Origin: an uncultured Collinsella sp.
Lineage (GTDB): Bacteria > Actinomycetota > Coriobacteriia > Coriobacteriales > Coriobacteriaceae
Assembly: GCA_902476475.1 (NCBI GenBank)
Contig: CABSDO010000070.1
Span: 1-11,075, forward strand
Length of the DNA: 11,075 nucleotides
Direction of reading: 5' to 3'
Positions 6,997-11,075 of the stretch are shown in pieces. Made by a program: the position numbers and the translations under genes. Every line of letters starts with the position of its first letter. The stretch's first letter is position 1. The notes beneath the pieces were generated by a model that was not told where the DNA came from, made no database searches, and saw only the letters and a list, made by a program, of their open reading frames with translations.

Positions 6997-7067
6997 TATT
7001 TTGGGGAAGAGGATACAAGCCGGGCATACAATGGATGTCGTTGTGTTGAGCTTACCGGGAGGCTGTT

Positions 7068-8444
7068 ATGTGGGCATATGAGACGACGTTCTATCAGATC
7101 TATCCGCTGGGCTTTTGCGGGGCTCCGCGCGAAAACGTCGCGCCCGTTGCCGAGGATGAGCTCGCCCAGGCTGCCAACGCCGCGCCCAACCCCGATGCGC
7201 CCATCATGAAAATCGCCCAATGGGCCGACTACTTGCAGAAACTTGGTATTGGCGCTGTACTGATCAACCCGCCGCTCGAGTCTGATAGCCACGGCTACGA
7301 TACGCGCAGCCTGCGCCATATCGACCGCCGCCTGGGTGGGGATGCCGACTTTGCCGCCGTGTGTGAGACGCTGCATGCCCACGGCATCCGCGTGGTGCTC
7401 GACGCCGTCTTCAACCACGTCGGTCGCGGCTTTTGGGCCTTCCGCGATGTGCAGGAGCGTAAGTGGGACTCGCCGTACAAGGACTGGTTCCACATTAGCT
7501 TTGACGGCGACTCCTGCTATGGCGACGGCTTTTGGTACGAGGGTTGGGAAGGCCATTTTGAGCTCGTGAAGCTCAACCTGCAAAATCCCGCTGTGATCGA
7601 TTACCTACTCGAGTCCGTGCGCTTTTGGGCCGATGTCTTTGACGTCGACGGTCTGCGCCTGGACGTTGCCTACATGCTCGACCGCGATTTCATGCGTCGT
7701 CTGCATAACTTTGCCCGTGAGCTTAAGCCCGACTTTGTGCTGATCGGCGAGACGCTCCACGGCGACTACAGTCAGATCGTCAACGACGAGATGCTCGACT
7801 CCTGCACCAACTACGAGTGTTACAAGGGCCTTTACTCCAGCTTTAATTCGGTCAACATGTTCGAGATTGCCCATTCGTTGCATCGCCAGTTTGGCGGCGA
7901 TCCGTGGTGCATCTACCGCGGCAAACACCTGCTGTCGTTTGTCGACAACCACGATGTGCCGCGCCTGGCGAGCATCCTGACGGACAAGTCCTGCCTGCGC
8001 CCCGCCTACGGCATGCTCTTTGGAATGCCGGGCATTCCGTGCGTCTACTACGGCAGCGAGTGGGGAATTGCCGGCGAAAAGGGCGGCTCCGATGGCGACT
8101 GGGCGCTGCGCCCTGCGCTCGATGAGCCTGCGCCCAACGAGCTGACGGCTTTCATCAAGCAGCTCACGCACCTGCGCTCGGCCGACGACGTGGCGGCCCG
8201 TGCTCTCAACTACGGTGCCTATCGCAACGTGGTGATCCAGAACAAGCAGCTGCTGTTCGAGCGCGCCTGCAACGACGCGACGGTGCTCGTGGCGGTGAAC
8301 GCCGTGGACGAGCCTTACACCTTTGGCGCCGGCGAACTCAACGGCTCCTTCGTCGACCTGCTTGCCGACGATGCTCCCACGGTCGAGCTGCCGGGCTCTC
8401 TTGAGCTTGCACCCTACGAGGTGCGCTATCTGTTGAGGGTCTAG
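7068..8444 (+). CDS. GH13 alpha-glucan hydrolase (alpha-amylase family)
   Basis: Glycoside hydrolase family 13 TIM-barrel enzyme, 458 residues, without signal peptide or N-terminal carbohydrate-binding domain, so likely intracellular and acting on imported maltodextrins. All four conserved regions are present: I, DAVFNH (112-117); II, GLRLDVAY (195-202) with nucleophile Asp199; III, LIGETLHG (225-232) with acid/base Glu228; IV, FVDNHD (291-296) with Asp296. A shortened beta-sandwich C-terminal domain ends in APYEVRYLLRV. The short architecture resembles cyclomaltodextrinase/maltogenic-type enzymes lacking the CBM34 domain; exact specificity (amylase, neopullulanase, transferase) is undetermined. 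The ATG at 7068 follows GGGAGG by five bases. TACAAT at 7027-7032 may be a -10 but no good -35 is seen. The DNA glycosylase gene follows after three bases, so the two are probably co-transcribed. The EIIA and SotB genes nearby also concern sugars. Confidence 0.9.
   Translation: MWAYETTFYQIYPLGFCGAPRENVAPVAEDELAQAANAAPNPDAPIMKIAQWADYLQKLGIGAVLINPPLESDSHGYDTRSLRHIDRRLGGDADFAAVCETLHAHGIRVVLDAVFNHVGRGFWAFRDVQERKWDSPYKDWFHISFDGDSCYGDGFWYEGWEGHFELVKLNLQNPAVIDYLLESVRFWADVFDVDGLRLDVAYMLDRDFMRRLHNFARELKPDFVLIGETLHGDYSQIVNDEMLDSCTNYECYKGLYSSFNSVNMFEIAHSLHRQFGGDPWCIYRGKHLLSFVDNHDVPRLASILTDKSCLRPAYGMLFGMPGIPCVYYGSEWGIAGEKGGSDGDWALRPALDEPAPNELTAFIKQLTHLRSADDVAARALNYGAYRNVVIQNKQLLFERACNDATVLVAVNAVDEPYTFGAGELNGSFVDLLADDAPTVELPGSLELAPYEVRYLLRV
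8435..8439 (+). promoter_or_regulatory. Shine-Dalgarno for the DNA glycosylase, inside the GH13 gene end
   Basis: GAGGG at 8435-8439 lies within the last codons of the GH13 gene, eight bases before the GTG at 8448. The GH13 stop codon (8442-8444) falls between them, an arrangement that usually gives translational coupling. It decides the GTG start. Confidence 0.6.
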
Positions 8445-8447
8445 ATC

Positions 8448-9011
8448 GTGGCTGCGTCCGACGAGGGCTATCAACATATTGAGCATGGGTTTGAACCCGT
8501 GTTTGACGAGCACTCGCGCGTTTTGGTGCTCGGGTCGTTTCCCTCGGTGCTTTCGCGTGCCAATGCCTTTTATTACGGTAACCCTCAGAATCGCTTTTGG
8601 CGCGTGATGGCCGCATGCCTCGGTGTGCCCGTGCCGCCCAACGAGGGCGACCCTTTGGCAAGCGGTGAGCCCGCGACGCTCGACGTCTCGATTGCCGCCA
8701 AGCGGGCTATGCTGCTGAACGGCGGTGTGGCCCTGTGGGACGTGATCGAGAGCTGTGACATCAAGGGCTCAAGCGACGCGAGCATCAAAAACGTCGTTCC
8801 GGCGCATGTCGAGCGCATTACCGGCGCAGCTCCCATTGAGCAGGTGATATGCAACGGCGGTACAGCTGGCCGGCTCTACAAGCGCTATCTACAAGAACGC
8901 ACCGGGCTACCGGCCATCGTTCTGCCGTCGACAAGTCCCGCCAATGCGGCATGGCGCCTGGAACGCCTTGTCGAGCGCTGGCGCGAGGCCGTTGAATGGG
9001 GCGCTCTGTAA
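8448..9011 (+). CDS. Hypoxanthine (deoxyinosine)-DNA glycosylase-like, UDG superfamily family 6
   Basis: Predicted base-excision repair enzyme that removes deaminated bases, mainly hypoxanthine, from DNA. At 187 residues it matches the compact HDG family. Motif 1 is VLVLGSFPSVLSR (25-37), followed by YYGNPQNRFW (42-51), whose first Asn is at the position of the HDG active-site asparagine. ALWDVIESC (95-103), SIKN (112-115), VICNGGTAG (133-141) and the motif 2-type LPSTSPANA (159-167) follow. This set separates it from Ung, which carries GQDPYH and HPSP. The GTG start at 8448 is set by GAGGG upstream; the gene begins three bases after the GH13 stop and is probably coupled to it. No metabolic reason for that pairing is evident. 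It ends one base before the stop codon of the convergent gene at 9013. The family assignment is good; preference among hypoxanthine, uracil or other lesions is inferred from the family. Confidence 0.85.
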   Translation: MAASDEGYQHIEHGFEPVFDEHSRVLVLGSFPSVLSRANAFYYGNPQNRFWRVMAACLGVPVPPNEGDPLASGEPATLDVSIAAKRAMLLNGGVALWDVIESCDIKGSSDASIKNVVPAHVERITGAAPIEQVICNGGTAGRLYKRYLQERTGLPAIVLPSTSPANAAWRLERLVERWREAVEWGAL

Positions 9012-9012
9012 T

Positions 9013-9672
9013 TTAGATATCTGATTGGGCGCGGCTGCCGAGGTATTTCATGATGGCATGCCATATCGGTGCGGGCAGCGCGGGCTTGACGCGCACCATG
9101 CCGTCAGCATCGACGCTATCGGCATTGCCGCCGCCAAGCAGCTGCGCATGCTCAATGGAGCAGCCCATGCGCACAGCGCCCACAAGCTTATCCATCGCTT
9201 CCGAAAATGGTCGGCGCAAGAGGCCCATGCGTGGGGAATGGCGAAGCGCCGCAATACCGCTGCCGGCACAGACGACAACGCCGCCACACCACAATTGGTC
9301 ATGGCGCTCACATGCCTCGTGCAGACGAACGGCGGTCCCGCGCGCCTGCTTAGCGCCCTCTTGTGCGGCTCGAATCGCGGCATAGACGCGCGTTCCCGTA
9401 CCGCCAAAGCGCTCAAGCGCCTGCTCGGTAGCTGTCAACGTCTCATCGTCAGCCACATCTTCAATGGCCAGCACGATGCCATCGACTGCACCGGCATCAT
9501 CCGCTTCTAAATCGATCGGGCGGGGGAGCGTGGTGCCAGAAAGCTGAGTATAGGCGGTGATGGCATCCTGCAGATCCCAGAGCAAAAACTCAAGATCGGC
9601 GCTATTGGGAATGCTGATATACGCAATGGTTTGCAGCGTTTTTGGTACATCCCCGCATGCGGTCGCCTCCAT
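9013..9672 (-). CDS. Conserved-looking hypothetical protein, weakly flavodoxin-like
   Basis: I do not recognise this gene with confidence. The 219-residue product has alternating hydrophobic strands and helices: TIAYIS (15-20), VDGIVLAIE (63-71), TRVYAAI (94-100) and WCGGVVVCAGSG (128-139). The C-terminal half, CERHDQLWCGG...MGLLRRPFSEAMDKLVGAVRMG (121-170), resembles the end of flavodoxin-fold NADPH-dependent reductases. There a C-x-x-x-G-L-x-x-x-GG segment is followed by a glycine-rich loop and a helix. The phosphate-binding GSP loop expected near the N-terminus and the TPVY-type flavin loop are both absent, so it may be a degenerate, non-flavin member. Four cysteines are clustered at 121, 129, 135 and 171. 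There is no signal peptide. The ATG at 9672 has AAAGGAGG four bases upstream. Codon use matches the neighbours. It is divergent from the aminotransferase (93-base gap) and convergent with the glycosylase gene. Confidence 0.7.
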   Translation of the reverse strand: MEATACGDVPKTLQTIAYISIPNSADLEFLLWDLQDAITAYTQLSGTTLPRPIDLEADDAGAVDGIVLAIEDVADDETLTATEQALERFGGTGTRVYAAIRAAQEGAKQARGTAVRLHEACERHDQLWCGGVVVCAGSGIAALRHSPRMGLLRRPFSEAMDKLVGAVRMGCSIEHAQLLGGGNADSVDADGMVRVKPALPAPIWHAIMKYLGSRAQSDI

Positions 9673-9765
9673 GCCGCCTCCTTTCCGGTTGGTTTCCGTT
9701 TAGGTTACACCGTCTGGCGGCGCCTCGCCGCGCTATCCTAGTGCAACCCTTACGAAAGGAACGCC

Positions 9766-10902
9766 ATGCGCCTGCCCATGAATACCTCGTTTGCCACGCT
9801 CAAGCCCTCCGGCATCCGTCGGATTAATGCGCTCGCTGCCCAGCACCCAGGATGCATTGCGCTCGCGCTCGGCGAGCCCGATTTTCCCACGCCCGATGTG
9901 ATTAGCGCCGAGGTGACCGCCGCACTGGACCGCGGCGACACGCACTATCCGCCCAACAACGGCCGCCCCGCCCTGCGCGAGGCGTTGTCTGCCTACATGG
10001 GGGACGCGGGCCTTATGTTTTCGGCTGACGAGGTCATCCTGACTGACGGCGCGACCGAGGCCCTGTCGGCAGCATTCATGGCTATGCTCAACCCCGGCGA
10101 CGAGGTCATCATCCCCACGCCGGCCTTTGGCCTGTACGAGAGCATCGTCGTGGCCAACCACGCCAAAGCGGTCTTTTTGGATACGGAGCCTACGCAATTC
10201 CAGATTGACGAGGACGCACTTCGTGCCTGCGTAACGCCGGCGACCAAGGCCATCGTCATCTGCTCGCCCAACAATCCCACGGGTTGCATCCTCGACGCGG
10301 CATCGCTCGACGCCGTGGCGCGCGTGGCAGAGCAGGCGGGCATCTACGTGGTCTGCGACGACGTATATAGCCGCCTGGTCTATGTGGATGGCTACGAGCG
10401 CTTTGCCCGGCGCCACCCGGAGCTACGCGAGCAGACGGTGGTCATCGAGAGCTTCTCCAAGCCCTGGGCCATGACCGGCTGGCGCTTGGGCTGGCTCGCA
10501 GCCGCAGCCCCCGTCATCGCCGAGATCGCAAAGGCCCACCAATACTTAGTATCGAGCGCCGTCTCTTTTGAGATGGACGCCGCGGCCCGAGCCCTGACCG
10601 TCGACCCAACCCCCATGCTCAAAGTCTACCGAGCCCGTCGCGAACGCGTGCTCGCAGCCTTAAACGCCATGGGCCTCGACGTAGTGGAACCAGCCGGCGC
10701 CTTCTACGCCTTCCCCAGCATCAAACAATTCGGCCTAACAAGCGAAGACTTCTGCATCAAAGCCATCAAAGAGGCAAACGTAGCCCTAGTCCCGGGCGAC
10801 TGTTTCGGCACCGAAGGCCACATCCGCCTAAGCTACTGCGTCTCCGACCAAGATCTGGACGAAGGCCTAAATCGCCTGTCCACCTTCATTTCAACCTTAT
10901 AG
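9766..10902 (+). CDS. Pyridoxal-phosphate aminotransferase, class I/II
   Basis: Cytoplasmic fold-type I transaminase of the aspartate aminotransferase superfamily, 378 residues. It has LALGEPDFPTP (33-43), THYPPNNGRPALREAL (59-74) and DGATEAL (94-100), where the cofactor phosphate binds. It also has SPNNPTG (167-173), CDDVYS (197-202) and the Schiff-base lysine Lys232 in SFSKPWAMTGWRLG (229-242). The C-terminal Arg354 in HIRLSYC would bind the substrate carboxylate. The sequence fits the AspC/PatA-like group (aspartate, aromatic or N-acetyl-diaminopimelate substrates); the amino donor cannot be fixed from sequence. The ATG at 9766 follows AAAGGA; a second in-frame ATG four codons later is less well placed. 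From about residue 258 codon use changes: all fifteen glutamates before residue 260 use GAG, while five of the last six use GAA, and CTA, TTA and GTA become frequent. No frame break accompanies this. It is probably a single-gene transcript. Confidence 0.92.
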   Translation: MRLPMNTSFATLKPSGIRRINALAAQHPGCIALALGEPDFPTPDVISAEVTAALDRGDTHYPPNNGRPALREALSAYMGDAGLMFSADEVILTDGATEALSAAFMAMLNPGDEVIIPTPAFGLYESIVVANHAKAVFLDTEPTQFQIDEDALRACVTPATKAIVICSPNNPTGCILDAASLDAVARVAEQAGIYVVCDDVYSRLVYVDGYERFARRHPELREQTVVIESFSKPWAMTGWRLGWLAAAAPVIAEIAKAHQYLVSSAVSFEMDAAARALTVDPTPMLKVYRARRERVLAALNAMGLDVVEPAGAFYAFPSIKQFGLTSEDFCIKAIKEANVALVPGDCFGTEGHIRLSYCVSDQDLDEGLNRLSTFISTL

Positions 10903-10950
10903 TCCAACGGGACGCAACACATCAGCCCACCGACCCAAGCACTATGAGTG

Positions 10951-11031
10951 GGGGCGTCAGCCAACGAAAACCCGGGCTGCCCCAAAGTCACCGCAGGCCG
11001 CGCCGCCGAAGGCCGGGCGCAAGGTTTTCGT
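10951..11031. other. Structured intergenic segment downstream of the aminotransferase
   Basis: Two overlapping, mutually exclusive foldings are visible. One pairs GGGGC (10951-10955) and AGCC (10959-10962) with GGCT-GCCCC (10975-10983), a 9-bp stem with a three-base bulge. The other pairs ACGAAAACC (10964-10972) with GGTTTTCGT (11023-11031) around a very GC-rich 50-base interior. No open reading frame of note and no classic U-tract is present. It could be a repeat, a poor terminator or part of a regulatory RNA of the next gene; I cannot tell which. Confidence 0.4.
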
Positions 11032-11046
11032 AGATTCCGCACGAGC

Positions 11047-11071
11047 CGGAAAGCACTTAATGTGCTTTCCG
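11047..11071. terminator. Hairpin near the right window edge, possible terminator or repeat
   Basis: CGGAAAGCAC (11047-11056) pairs exactly with GTGCTTTCCG (11062-11071) around a TTAAT loop. No U-tract follows on the minus strand, and on the plus strand only four further bases are visible, so its direction cannot be judged. It lies 145 bases beyond the aminotransferase stop. Confidence 0.4.
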
Positions 11072-11075
11072 AGCG

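Noticed and set aside
7027..7032. TACAAT as the -10 of the GH13 gene promoter.
   Set aside because: No -35 hexamer at 16-18 bases upstream; not enough for a separate call.
7605..8513. A 302-residue minus-strand open frame, with similar ones at 2041-2940 and 5712-6539.
   Set aside because: All are antisense to well-recognised genes and show the same low-complexity shadow composition.
9053..9064. Twelve-base perfect palindrome ATGGCATGCCAT.
   Set aside because: It lies within the coding sequence of the 9013-9672 gene, stands alone and is a plausible chance occurrence.
9717..9731. GCGGCG/CGCCGC hairpin in the gap before the aminotransferase.
   Set aside because: Six pairs with a three-base loop in a GC-rich gap, without T-run or clear promoter relation.
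1..11075. Search for tRNA, rRNA, CRISPR array, transposase, phage or toxin-antitoxin genes.
   Set aside because: None of their signatures was seen on either strand; gene content is metabolic and housekeeping.

Overview
The window reads as an ordinary, gene-dense stretch of a high-GC bacterial chromosome. Codons mostly end in G or C, Shine-Dalgarno sites are strong (GGAGG type), and GTG starts are used. I infer a Gram-positive gut anaerobe of the Coriobacteriia, possibly Collinsella. The basis is overall protein character and gene content: a fused FeoA-FeoB, a stand-alone EIIA of the glucose type, and an intracellular GH13 enzyme. No rRNA or other taxonomic marker is present, so this is an impression.

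Layout, left to right. Positions 1-1160 (minus) hold the N-terminal five-sixths of asparaginyl-tRNA synthetase, cut by the window edge. Positions 1273-2022 (minus) form a complete one-gene unit for a glucose-type PTS EIIA, with promoter, structured leader, gene and terminator. Divergent from it, an alpha/beta hydrolase (2149-3051, plus) is followed by an iron-uptake unit: promoter, tandem DtxR-type operator and a FeoA-FeoB fusion (3236-5596). The feoAB terminator runs directly into the promoter of a SotB-like sugar efflux transporter (5718-6914). A very long hairpin (6930-6996) separates this from a probable two-gene operon, a GH13 glucanase (7068-8444) and a hypoxanthine-DNA glycosylase-like protein (8448-9011). 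A poorly recognised flavodoxin-like protein (9013-9672, minus) converges on that operon with a single base between the stop codons. A class I/II PLP aminotransferase (9766-10902, plus) comes last, followed by a structured intergenic region with two hairpins.

How the genes relate: three concern carbohydrate handling (EIIA, sugar efflux, GH13), one concerns ferrous iron, and the rest are translation, DNA repair and amino-acid metabolism. I see no phage, transposase, CRISPR array, defence island or new multi-gene system. The parts most worth a second look are non-coding or compositional: the 22-bp-arm hairpin at 6930-6996, the tandem operator before feoAB, the promoter embedded in the feoAB terminator, and an abrupt codon-usage change inside the aminotransferase gene. 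No gap between genes exceeds 300 bases.
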